From Xenococcaceae cyanobacterium MO_167.B27 (lineage in GTDB: Bacteria; Cyanobacteriota; Cyanobacteriia; Cyanobacteriales; Xenococcaceae), in NCBI GenBank assembly GCA_030065935.1, contig JASJCP010000060.1, forward strand, positions 1 through 46,581: 46,581 nt of DNA, written 5' to 3'. A program made the translations under genes and the position numbers. This document shows, in pieces, positions 26,300-34,352 of this stretch (positions are counted from its first letter, which is position 1; each line of letters starts with the position of its first letter). The notes under the pieces are model-generated. The model was not told the origin of the DNA and did no database searches. It saw only the letters and a list, made by a program, of their open reading frames with translations.

Positions 26300-27094
26300 T
26301 TAAACGCAACTGAGATTGTTGTCTGAATATCTTACTTCCAGGGCTTCTTTTATTTCATTGAGAATATCTGCTGCCATTGCACCATCAATTACACGATGAT
26401 CAAAAGTCATGTTTAAGGTCATCAAAGGTGCGATCCCTATTTCGCCATTTTCTAAAACAATTGGTTTAGGTTGAATACGACCAACTCCAAAAGTTAATGC
26501 AGTTCCACCTATTGAAAAAAAGCTATTGACAGAGCGATGACCTAGGGAAGTGACAGAAAAACTCCCAAAAACGCGGTTTCTTTTAGTAAGATTTTCTGTG
26601 ATGAATTTGAATAACATTTCACTCAAGAATAGGGGCAAATTTTGCATCTTTTTGAGCTTGTTAAATTCTTGGATTTCTTCAAAATCATTATGCTTGTAAT
26701 AATCGATAATGTTTTGAATACCCCGCAAAGAGAGTTGATTAGCATCGGGAACTAAGGCTGAGAGAACTACCCTTTCCTGTCCGATTTTTTTATCTAAGGT
26801 AAACTTAGCATCTACACTGTTGTATCTTGCTATTTTGGGGTTTAATCCTCCAGAAAAACTACTGTTTGCTTCTGGATATCTTTGAAAGGTCTGTGCGACC
26901 TCATGAATAACGTAAGTAATAATGCTGTATTTACGTTTTGTCTCTTTAGCGGTTTGTTCTCGCACTTTAAGAATATTTGTCATGTCCACGTCTGTATTAA
27001 TAAAGACAGGACTGTAAGAACTGATATGCTTTAGGAAGGATAATGTATGTCTGCGTTCTTTCGGAAAAGGAATAATTTTAGTTTGGCTCATCAT
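26300..27094 (-). CDS. Lipoyl-less E2-type acyltransferase (2-oxoacid dehydrogenase catalytic domain)
   Basis: 264 residues made only of the chloramphenicol-acetyltransferase-like core of dihydrolipoamide acyltransferases. There is no lipoyl domain and no E1/E3-binding domain. The catalytic motif H233-RVI-D237-G is present in MTFDHRVIDGAMAAD, and FGSFSVTSLG matches the core. In abyssomicin (AbyA4) and agglomerin (Agg4) pathways, a protein of this kind acetylates the tetronate primary hydroxyl before elimination. It lies 113 bases after the second ACP gene. A second ATG is available at 27091. This reading depends on the neighbours; in isolation it would only be called an E2-core protein. Confidence 0.8.
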   Translation of the reverse strand: MMSQTKIIPFPKERRHTLSFLKHISSYSPVFINTDVDMTNILKVREQTAKETKRKYSIITYVIHEVAQTFQRYPEANSSFSGGLNPKIARYNSVDAKFTLDKKIGQERVVLSALVPDANQLSLRGIQNIIDYYKHNDFEEIQEFNKLKKMQNLPLFLSEMLFKFITENLTKRNRVFGSFSVTSLGHRSVNSFFSIGGTALTFGVGRIQPKPIVLENGEIGIAPLMTLNMTFDHRVIDGAMAADILNEIKEALEVRYSDNNLSCV

Positions 27095-27207
27095 GATAGT
27101 GTCATTGGATTTTAAATTGATTGAGCTTCCCTCCTTAAAGCTTGGGGGATAGGAATTATGAGGTTGAGGGATGAGGAGAAAGAAAGTACTTCGCGCTTAT
27201 ACTATAT

Positions 27208-27429
27208 TCAGCTAACAAGTTGATAAATTTCTTGAATATTGCGTGCTTGAAGGATGGAAGCAACAGCAATTTTTTGACCAGTTTCCGCTTCGATAGAAGT
27301 AATTAGGCGTAGTATGTGAAGTGAGTCCCATCCATCTAAGCAATCGAAGTGGATATTAATATCTTGTTCGGTGATGGGTAATTCTAGTACCTCTTGCATG
27401 AGATCGATTAAATCAGTGATGCTATTCAT
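27208..27429 (-). CDS. Stand-alone acyl carrier protein for the glyceryl unit
   Basis: A 73-residue carrier protein with the phosphopantetheine serine S36 in LDGWDSLHIL. The frame could begin at ATG 27444, but ATG 27429 has GGAGG 8-10 bases upstream and starts MNSITDLIDLM, so it is preferred. That start overlaps the 3' end of the FkbH-like gene by 8 bases, indicating translational coupling. This pairing is constant in glyceryl-ACP systems (for example FkbH/FkbJ, AbyA2/AbyA3, RkE/RkF), where the FkbH protein loads this ACP. Confidence 0.92.
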   Translation of the reverse strand: MNSITDLIDLMQEVLELPITEQDINIHFDCLDGWDSLHILRLITSIEAETGQKIAVASILQARNIQEIYQLVS

Positions 27430-29341
27430 AATTAAAACCTCCATAGTTAGCTTGTAATTCGATATGTTTAGCGGAATTGACTGATAGCTCGGTATCGTCC
27501 AAAGTTTTTAGATAAAGCAGATTGGTGCCTGTTTCTTCAACAATGGAAAAGCCGTGTTTTTTGTAGAATTCGCGGACTTTTAAATTTTTGGCGGTTCGGG
27601 AGTATTTGGCATATACTTTAGTAATTCCAGCTTGTTTTGCTGTTTGCAAAAGGTGTTCCAAACTTATAGTCTCGATGCCTCGTGAAAAAACACGACAACT
27701 GAGGATAAAATTATCAATGTAAAGTTCTTGTTTGTTGTTAGGAAGCTGATGGGCGAAAATACAACCGACAATTCCATTATCTCCAAAACGGTCTTTTGCT
27801 TGAATGCCAACTATCTTTACTAATGGGTCGTTAAGCAATCCCTCTATTTCCGCTTCTTGATAGCGTTTGGTGGTCATATTGAATTGGTTAGTACGCAAAG
27901 TTAATTGGGAAATTCGCGCTATGTCCTCTGGTTGGGGTTCAAACAACCTAACTTTAAGTTGTAGTTGCTGTAAGTAATTTTCCAGAGAGTTAAATTGGCT
28001 CAAAAAGTCTTGGCGTTGAACCTCGTTAGCATATTTGACAGTACGACTGTAATCTTCTTGGGTAATTTCGAGGATATTGAACCAACCTCCAGACAATAAA
28101 CTGGTGATAAAGGTTGAGGGGTCTTCTTCTACATCCAGCACTGTTACCTTCGGTAGTTGGCTTCGCACCAGTTCTCTTTCAAAAGGACTATCATCAACAA
28201 AAACAAAGCTATCTAGATTCAGATTGAGAGATTTGGCAATATATTGCATATTCTCGCTTTTGGGACTCCAGTTAGCGCAGATTTTCACAAAATCTTCTTC
28301 TCGAAGCTCCATTTTTGGGTGATTCTGCAAAACATTTTGTACGTTTTCAAGATCGTTTTTGCTGTTGATCGCCAGCAGAATTCCCTGATCTGCCAGTTGT
28401 TTGATGGTACGCTGAAAAGAATTAAAAGCTTCCCCTATAGAACTGTCTGCTACTTCGATTCCTTCTAATCCATCATCCCCAAGTATGCCTTTCCAAAGAG
28501 TATTATCTAAGTCCAGAACTAAACATTTTTTACTTTGTCCCTGAACTGCTCTACTAATTTTGCTTATTTCTGCTGCATACTCACACAATAAGGATTCTGT
28601 TAGATACATCTTGGTGTATTGACTCAAGCGATCATCAGACAAACCAGTAGCATTTGCCAATAAAGGTTCGATGTCCAGAACAATTAAGCTTTTGATTTGA
28701 GTGGAAAGTTTCAGAAGACGAGCATTAAACTCTTTCCAAATACTGCTCAGACTAGCTTTGGATTTGTAGTCAATTAGTTGGTTAATACGATTGGCTGATA
28801 AGGGAATGGTGTTGCAAATTAACAATCCTCGGCTGCTAAGATTGTGTCGAGTAGCTAAATTTTCCAGATGTTCGATTTTTGCGTCTAAAACTTGTTGCAC
28901 ATCTTTAATACGCCACGGGGTAGGTAGTTCGTCAAAAATGATATGCTCTTCTAATAGACAAATTGTCAGATCGCTTTGGTAGTTATAAAGTTCGCTACTG
29001 GGGTTAATAAGTTCGTAAGTGTATTGACCGTAATCGGAAAAATAAGTGTCAATTAGAATGTTGTCGCGAAGGTGAAAATAAACTAGGAAAGGAGCGATAG
29101 ATTGTGAAACAAAATTACCAGTTAGGGCAATTTTAAGGGTTTTTACTTCGGGGTATTGAGCAATAATTTTGTCGCGGTCGATGGTTTTGAGCATTTGACC
29201 TGCTCTAGCCCTATCTTCTTGAGTTGTTAATTGATGCAAAAGATGGCGTATTTTAGGAAATTCTGATACCATGCGATCGCTGCGCTTCAGTTGACGAATC
29301 TGCTTTAGGGGTGATTCTTGGGTTAAATCTGCGGTAATCAT
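27422..29341 (-). CDS. FkbH-like glyceryl-S-ACP synthase (HAD-IIIC plus GNAT-like domain)
   Basis: 639 residues. An N-terminal SGNH-like region of about 260 residues is followed by the HAD domain with nucleophile motif CLVLDLDNTLWKG (Asp277, Asp279), the downstream INSKND and FVDDSPFERE motifs, and a C-terminal GNAT-like region (about 490-625, including RFGDNGIVG and IDNFILSCRVFSRG). FkbH proteins take 1,3-bisphosphoglycerate, remove phosphate and hand D-glyceryl to ACP. This supplies the three-carbon unit of tetronates or of methoxymalonyl extenders. FkbI/FkbK-like oxidising partners are not adjacent, and a KAS III-like enzyme is, so the tetronate role fits better. ATG 29341 is preferred to TTG 29356. 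Confidence 0.93.
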   Translation of the reverse strand: MITADLTQESPLKQIRQLKRSDRMVSEFPKIRHLLHQLTTQEDRARAGQMLKTIDRDKIIAQYPEVKTLKIALTGNFVSQSIAPFLVYFHLRDNILIDTYFSDYGQYTYELINPSSELYNYQSDLTICLLEEHIIFDELPTPWRIKDVQQVLDAKIEHLENLATRHNLSSRGLLICNTIPLSANRINQLIDYKSKASLSSIWKEFNARLLKLSTQIKSLIVLDIEPLLANATGLSDDRLSQYTKMYLTESLLCEYAAEISKISRAVQGQSKKCLVLDLDNTLWKGILGDDGLEGIEVADSSIGEAFNSFQRTIKQLADQGILLAINSKNDLENVQNVLQNHPKMELREEDFVKICANWSPKSENMQYIAKSLNLNLDSFVFVDDSPFERELVRSQLPKVTVLDVEEDPSTFITSLLSGGWFNILEITQEDYSRTVKYANEVQRQDFLSQFNSLENYLQQLQLKVRLFEPQPEDIARISQLTLRTNQFNMTTKRYQEAEIEGLLNDPLVKIVGIQAKDRFGDNGIVGCIFAHQLPNNKQELYIDNFILSCRVFSRGIETISLEHLLQTAKQAGITKVYAKYSRTAKNLKVREFYKKHGFSIVEETGTNLLYLKTLDDTELSVNSAKHIELQANYGGFNYE

Positions 29342-29514
29342 GATTGATAATAGCAAGTAAACTATAGAGCGGGAATATTAGTCATTAAAGTTAAATAGCC
29401 AATCTTGCAAGAGATTCAGAGAATTGATGTAGAGCAGTATTTTTGGAAATTGGTGTTAAATACAGACTCTTGCAAGCTAGCAACTGTCTTAATCTTTGTT
29501 TCGAGAGCTAGATC

Positions 29515-30546
29515 TTAGATTTTGGAAATTGCTAAACCGCTCTTAATCCATTTGGAAGACTCAACTGCAATACCAAGGGCTTTCTGACCACTTTCCATCA
29601 AAGGTTCGAGGCGTTCTAATTGTAGGAAAGGTAAGGCATTGCCGTTGTTGCCTGTTTCTGCAACACAGTTGATCGCCTTGGATTGAGGAATATTCATAAA
29701 TTCCACAATTCGGTCGGTCATGTTCCCTGATAATTGGGGTGGTAGGAAGAAATCAATACTATTAGAGTCCCACTGCATCTCATCCAGAAGATGGTAAAGA
29801 ATTTCTGTAGCCATCACTGGAACTGTTTTTTCAATTGCTTTATAGTCTTCTTTAATTACTTGTGGTAAGTTATTATCCCTGGGGATTTTGCCGAACCAAT
29901 CGATTACTTGCCCTGGTTTTTTGTTTAAACCAGTCAATTGAGTAAATGTGTGTTCTAGTGCCAATCCTGTTGCTTGAACTTCCGATGTCACAACAGCAGC
30001 ACCAGCACCATCTCCAAACAGGAGGTAGTTAACTAGTTCGCTAGAAGATACTGAGCTAAAATCGCGATCTAGATCGATGTGTTTATTACAAACATCACCG
30101 CCGATGACTAAACCTACTTTGTAGCTACCACCCAAGAGCAGTTTTCGCGCAAGATCAAGGGCTTGGATTGCTCCAGCACAGCCTGATTGTAGTTGATAAG
30201 TAGGAACTAAATTAATCTGGAGATTTTCAGCGACTAGATTAACTGTAGCTGGCATGAGATTATCGGGAGTAGCAGTAGCCATAACGATAAACTCGATATC
30301 TTCGGCAAAGTAATCTGAATTATCAATCGCCTCTAGAGCAGCTTTAGTGCAAATGTCGGCGAGATTATGAGTGGGCTGACCGTTATCTAAGTCGAGGGCA
30401 AAATGACGAGATTTATTACCAATAAAGTATTCAACCCATTCTTCGTTGACATTAAAAATTTTGGAGAGGTCTTGGTTTTCAATAGGGCTTCCTGGTAAAA
30501 AAGAACCCAGTCCAGCAATAGTAATTAACTTTTCCGCATTAATCAT
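29515..30546 (-). CDS. KAS III-like enzyme, candidate tetronate-forming condensing enzyme
   Basis: 343 residues of the FabH fold. The nucleophile is Cys123 in QLQSGCAGAIQAL, GDGAGAAVV is present, and Asn300 is in ETGNNGNAL. Where FabH has the catalytic His in PHQAN, this protein has LPPQLSGN (268-275), with Pro in place of His. The Cys-His-Asn triad is therefore incomplete. In tetronate pathways (RkD, AbyA1, Agg3), such an enzyme joins the beta-ketoacyl chain to glyceryl-ACP, forming C-C and C-O bonds, and the altered triad fits a non-decarboxylating role. It follows the PKS by 29 bases. The gap to the FkbH gene (29357-29514) is 158 bases without a gene. Confidence 0.88.
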   Translation of the reverse strand: MINAEKLITIAGLGSFLPGSPIENQDLSKIFNVNEEWVEYFIGNKSRHFALDLDNGQPTHNLADICTKAALEAIDNSDYFAEDIEFIVMATATPDNLMPATVNLVAENLQINLVPTYQLQSGCAGAIQALDLARKLLLGGSYKVGLVIGGDVCNKHIDLDRDFSSVSSSELVNYLLFGDGAGAAVVTSEVQATGLALEHTFTQLTGLNKKPGQVIDWFGKIPRDNNLPQVIKEDYKAIEKTVPVMATEILYHLLDEMQWDSNSIDFFLPPQLSGNMTDRIVEFMNIPQSKAINCVAETGNNGNALPFLQLERLEPLMESGQKALGIAVESSKWIKSGLAISKI

Positions 30547-30575
30547 GATTTTTTCTTGTTGAAAGTAAGGGACAA

Positions 30576-33500
30576 CTAAACAGATACTGTTGCTTGTAGT
30601 TTGTTTTGCAAATAACTGACTAAATCACCTACAGAAGTGATATTGGCTAAGAGTTCTGTAACAGGTAATTTACCGAGTTTAGGTAAAGCCTTTTCCAGTT
30701 TGTTTTTCAACTCTATAAGCATGATGGAATCGTAACCGAGTTCCTCGCTGAATTTATCTTGGAGTGAAATTTGGCTATCTTGATAACCTGCGATGGATGC
30801 TGTTAAATTTAGAACCAGATCTGAACAACTGTTTGGGGATTTCTTGGGAGTGTTGGTAGTAGAAAGACTTTCTGGCTCTGTGATTAAAGTATTAGACAAG
30901 AATGAACTCTCAGATGGTGAAGATTTAACTTCAAACCAGAAACGCTGCTTGGTTTGAAATTTATAGACTGGAAGCGGGATAGATTCTAAACTATCTGTAT
31001 CGTAAAGAGTTTGCCAGTTTAATTTAGCACCATCTAAATACAACTCCACCAGACTATCGTAAAGAGTTTCCATATCTTGTCCGCTATTTTTTACCGACGG
31101 CAGCCATTTATTAGTAGCAGAAGGTAAAATTTGTTCGGCAAGATTAATCAGAATCGGTTTAGCTCCTATTTCAATGACGTGAGTTAACTTGAATTTTTGC
31201 AAGTTTTGGCACGCTTGCAGATATTTGACAGGTTCGCTGATATGATTTGTCCAGTAATCTGCATCCATCTTGGTTTTATTTCCTACTACAGTCCCAGTCA
31301 ATGAGGAGATGATGGACATCTGTGGTGAATAGTAAGTTACCGTCTCTGCTGTTTTGTGAAACTTCTCTAGGATAGAATCCATTAGAGGGGAGTGAAAAGC
31401 GTGAGAAACCTTTAACAATTTGGCTTTGATTTTTTGTTGTTTACAGAATTTCTGTATCTCCTTAATTAATTCGGAACAGCCAGATAAAACCAGGTTAGAA
31501 TTACCGTTATAAGCTGCCACAGCTAACCGATTGGGATATTGCTCAAGCCAAGCTGAAAATTGGTCTTCTTCCGCTCGGACGGCTAGCATAGCTCCCTCTG
31601 AAGGTAAAGCTTGCATAAGTCTGCCTCGTTCGGTTACTAAGTAAGCTGCATCATTAAGACTTAGTATTCCTGCTAGAGTAGCAGCAGCATATTCTCCAAC
31701 ACTATGACCAATTGCGACTTGTGGCGTGATTCCTAGAGTTTGCCATAACTTTGTTAGGGCGTACTGTATAGTAAATATTGCAGGTTGAGCAAATTGGGTT
31801 TGGTTAAGAGCTTCTTGATTTTCTGGCTGGAAAATGATGTCCTTAATAGATAATCCCAGATAGGGCTGAAAAGCGCGATCGCAATCTAACAAATATTCCC
31901 GAAATACACTGTTATTACGATACAAAGAGCGTGTCATGCCAGTATATTGAGAACCTTGACCCGTAAACAAGAAAGCGATCTTAGGTTTGACATTTAATTT
32001 GACTTGGGCGATCGTAGAAATATCCGTTTCGAGACATTCTTGTAATTGTTGTCTTAAATGCTCAATGGAAAAGCTAGAAAATGCCACTCTCGCAGATAGA
32101 CCAGCTTTGGCTCGATTAGAACTAGCACATACTGAAGCAATATCTAATTCAGGATGTCGAGTAAGATAGTTAAGCTGTTCCTTGATATTTTCTCTTAGGG
32201 CTTCAGCATTTTTAGCAGACAAAGTAAATATGCCCAAACCAACAGGGCTAAGACCGCTGTGAGAATTTGTTGTTGATGAACTACAAGCAGGTGTTGTTGT
32301 TTCTTGGTGCAATTTCTTAGATTCAGAACTCTGTAAGACGATATGTGCGTTTGTTCCCCCCAGACCGAAAGAACTAAGTCCTGCAAAAATAGTTTCTGTT
32401 TCAGGTAAATCAGTAGTTTCTTTCTGTAACTTTAAAAACCTCGGATTCAAGTCTAGATGTTGGTTTTCCTCTTGACAATGGAGACTAGCGGGAAGACGTT
32501 TATGGTAGAGAGCCAAAGTAACTTTGATTAACCCTGCTATACCTGCTGCACCTTCTAAATGCCCTATATTACTCTTGACTGAACCCAAATAACAGGGACG
32601 AGGTCTAGATACACTGTGAACTTGTTTGAGTGCTTTAATTTCAATTAAGTCACCTAGCTTTGTTCCAGTTCCATGAGCTTCAATAAAGGTGATTTGCTCG
32701 GGGGTAACTTTCCCTCGTCGATAAGCTTGCTCCATTACTTCTTGTTGCGCCCACCGATTCGGTGCTGTAATACCGTTACTACGACCGTTTTGATTGACTG
32801 CACTGCCTTTAATTACGCCATAAATTCGTTGCTTATCTGCGATCGCATCTTCTAATCGTCTGAGTAAAACTACTCCTACACCTTCACCGCGACCAATACC
32901 ATCAGCCTTACTACTAAAGGATTTGCATCGACCCTCTGGTGAGGATAGTCCTGCTTGAGTATAGAAAATATTGAGGGCGGGAGTCAAAATCAGGTTGACA
33001 CCTCCTGCTAGTGCATAGTCACACTCATAACTTGCTAAACTGTTACAGGCGTTATGGACTGCGACTAGAGAAGAAGAACAGGCAGTATCAATCGCTAAAC
33101 TGGGTCCTTTGAAGTTAAAGTGATACGAGATACGATTGGGACTCATACAGTAACCATTACCAGAACCGATTTGAGCAGTTATGTTTTGGTAATCAGTCAT
33201 ATGTAGGTAAGCCCACTCGTTACCCATAATACCTACGAACACACCAGTATTCGAGCCTTCGAGTTGTACCGGAGAAATCCCTGCATCTTCAATTGCTCTC
33301 CACGCCGTTTGTAAAAGTAGGCGTTGTTGAGGGTCCATTGCTTCTGCTTGACGAGGTGGTATGCCAAAAAACTCTGCATCAAAAGCATCAGCTTCAGTAA
33401 TAAAACCGCCGTTACGAGTGTTGATGCTTCCAGGGATTGAAGCTTCTGAACTATAAAAGGACTCGATATCCCAGCGATTGTCAGGGATGGTTGCAATTGC

Positions 33501-33593
33501 ATCTTTACCACAGCATAACAACTCCCAAAATTCCTCTTTATTCCTTGCGCCAGGAAAGCGACAATCAATTCCAACAATAGCTATAGATTCCAT
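30576..33593 (-). CDS. Type I polyketide synthase, single non-reducing module KS-AT-ACP
   Basis: 1005 residues. KS (about 1-420) has the active-site DTAC172SSS, EAH307GTGT and KSNIGH345LEGAAG. AT (about 535-830) has FTGQGSQY, GHS631VGEYAAA and HAFH (731-734), the signature of malonyl-CoA specificity. A LPVYKFQTKQRFWFE post-AT linker leads to a C-terminal ACP with GYDS956IML. There is no KR, DH, ER or TE, so one elongation would leave a beta-keto group and no hydrolytic release. That is the oxidation state needed for acyl-tetronate formation by the next gene's enzyme. The upstream ACP gene ends 37 bases before. Confidence 0.96.
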   Translation of the reverse strand: MESIAIVGIDCRFPGARNKEEFWELLCCGKDAIATIPDNRWDIESFYSSEASIPGSINTRNGGFITEADAFDAEFFGIPPRQAEAMDPQQRLLLQTAWRAIEDAGISPVQLEGSNTGVFVGIMGNEWAYLHMTDYQNITAQIGSGNGYCMSPNRISYHFNFKGPSLAIDTACSSSLVAVHNACNSLASYECDYALAGGVNLILTPALNIFYTQAGLSSPEGRCKSFSSKADGIGRGEGVGVVLLRRLEDAIADKQRIYGVIKGSAVNQNGRSNGITAPNRWAQQEVMEQAYRRGKVTPEQITFIEAHGTGTKLGDLIEIKALKQVHSVSRPRPCYLGSVKSNIGHLEGAAGIAGLIKVTLALYHKRLPASLHCQEENQHLDLNPRFLKLQKETTDLPETETIFAGLSSFGLGGTNAHIVLQSSESKKLHQETTTPACSSSTTNSHSGLSPVGLGIFTLSAKNAEALRENIKEQLNYLTRHPELDIASVCASSNRAKAGLSARVAFSSFSIEHLRQQLQECLETDISTIAQVKLNVKPKIAFLFTGQGSQYTGMTRSLYRNNSVFREYLLDCDRAFQPYLGLSIKDIIFQPENQEALNQTQFAQPAIFTIQYALTKLWQTLGITPQVAIGHSVGEYAAATLAGILSLNDAAYLVTERGRLMQALPSEGAMLAVRAEEDQFSAWLEQYPNRLAVAAYNGNSNLVLSGCSELIKEIQKFCKQQKIKAKLLKVSHAFHSPLMDSILEKFHKTAETVTYYSPQMSIISSLTGTVVGNKTKMDADYWTNHISEPVKYLQACQNLQKFKLTHVIEIGAKPILINLAEQILPSATNKWLPSVKNSGQDMETLYDSLVELYLDGAKLNWQTLYDTDSLESIPLPVYKFQTKQRFWFEVKSSPSESSFLSNTLITEPESLSTTNTPKKSPNSCSDLVLNLTASIAGYQDSQISLQDKFSEELGYDSIMLIELKNKLEKALPKLGKLPVTELLANITSVGDLVSYLQNKLQATVSV

Positions 33594-33630
33594 GAACCAT
33601 TACCTTTGTTTTTCTAGTTTAAATTCAGTT

Positions 33631-33894
33631 TTAAGCTAGTTCTTCTAGCAAAAACTCTACAATCTCATCGATGCTAGGATAGTCCCATGCTAGGGTTGGT
33701 TCTACAGGAATACCAATAAATTCTTCGAGATCTCCACAAAGACTGATTGCATATACCGAGTCCAGTCCATATTCAGCTAGAGCTTGATTTGTTGCTATTT
33801 CTGAAATATCTTTGTTAAGATAGTAAGAGACTCTTTTAATTAACCAGTCGGATAAGATATCAGAATTAACTTGTTGAGGTGATTGAATATTCAT
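33631..33894 (-). CDS. Stand-alone acyl carrier protein of the FAAL loading type
   Basis: 87 residues with Ser46 in EYGLDSVYAISL. The PTLAWDYPSIDEIVEFL ending is typical of ACPs that accept fatty acyl groups from FAALs in cyanobacteria and actinobacteria. It would carry the starter acyl chain while the two acyl-CoA dehydrogenase-like proteins act, then pass it to the PKS. It starts MNIQ with AAGGAAAAT upstream, a leader shared with the diiron oxygenase gene. Confidence 0.93.
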   Translation of the reverse strand: MNIQSPQQVNSDILSDWLIKRVSYYLNKDISEIATNQALAEYGLDSVYAISLCGDLEEFIGIPVEPTLAWDYPSIDEIVEFLLEELA

Positions 33895-34352
33895 ATTTTC
33901 CTTGTAGTGGAGAATTAATGTCTTTAAACCTGAAAATTAGGATTCAAGTTTCTTATTTACTAGATAGTGCCAGTTTTTTGATTTTATGCAGGGTTATGGT
34001 TGCAAAGGGATAATTTTTTTTCAACTAGTAGAGGGTCAAGATTAATTTGAGGGGTAAATCTTGGTAAACACATATCTTCCCCAATAGCGTTCGGATAAGC
34101 CTTATTGGTTGCTCCCCCTGCCGAAAAGGGGGGAAATATCCCAATAAATAAACTCTGCTAGTTTGAACGCAACTTAGTATTAAAGTCTCCCTTTCAGTAG
34201 ACGTATGGGCAAAAATCAATTAACAATTCACATTAATAACTTGCTACTTGCTACGCGCGTCTCAACCAGGGTTGATCGGAGTGGGTGCAAGAACTCTAGT
34301 GTCCCTGCTTCCTCTGCTTACCTCAACCCATCAATTAAAAGTTGACAGACCA
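33895..34352 (-). promoter_or_regulatory. 458-base spacer upstream of the loading ACP, with the original copy of the duplicated leader
   Basis: Bases 33882-33950 contain the leader shared with the diiron gene. Beyond it are an inverted repeat CCAATA/TATTGG (34081-34086 with 34103-34108), a C/G-rich run near 34113-34133 and AT-rich DNA. This is the largest break within the FAAL-to-KAS III half of the cluster, so a second promoter is likely here. No exact promoter can be assigned. Confidence 0.45.

Noticed and set aside
27422-30546. A methoxymalonyl- or hydroxymalonyl-ACP extender pathway (FkbG/H/I/J/K type)
   Set aside because: FkbH and an ACP are present and there are ACADs, but no FkbK-like dehydrogenase or O-methyltransferase was found, and the ACADs sit with the FAAL. 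The KAS III, E2-type and hydrolase genes fit a tetronate better.
34025-34219. A 64-codon open frame on the minus strand in the spacer before the loading ACP
   Set aside because: No ribosome-binding site, unremarkable composition, and it runs through inverted repeats. Treated as chance.
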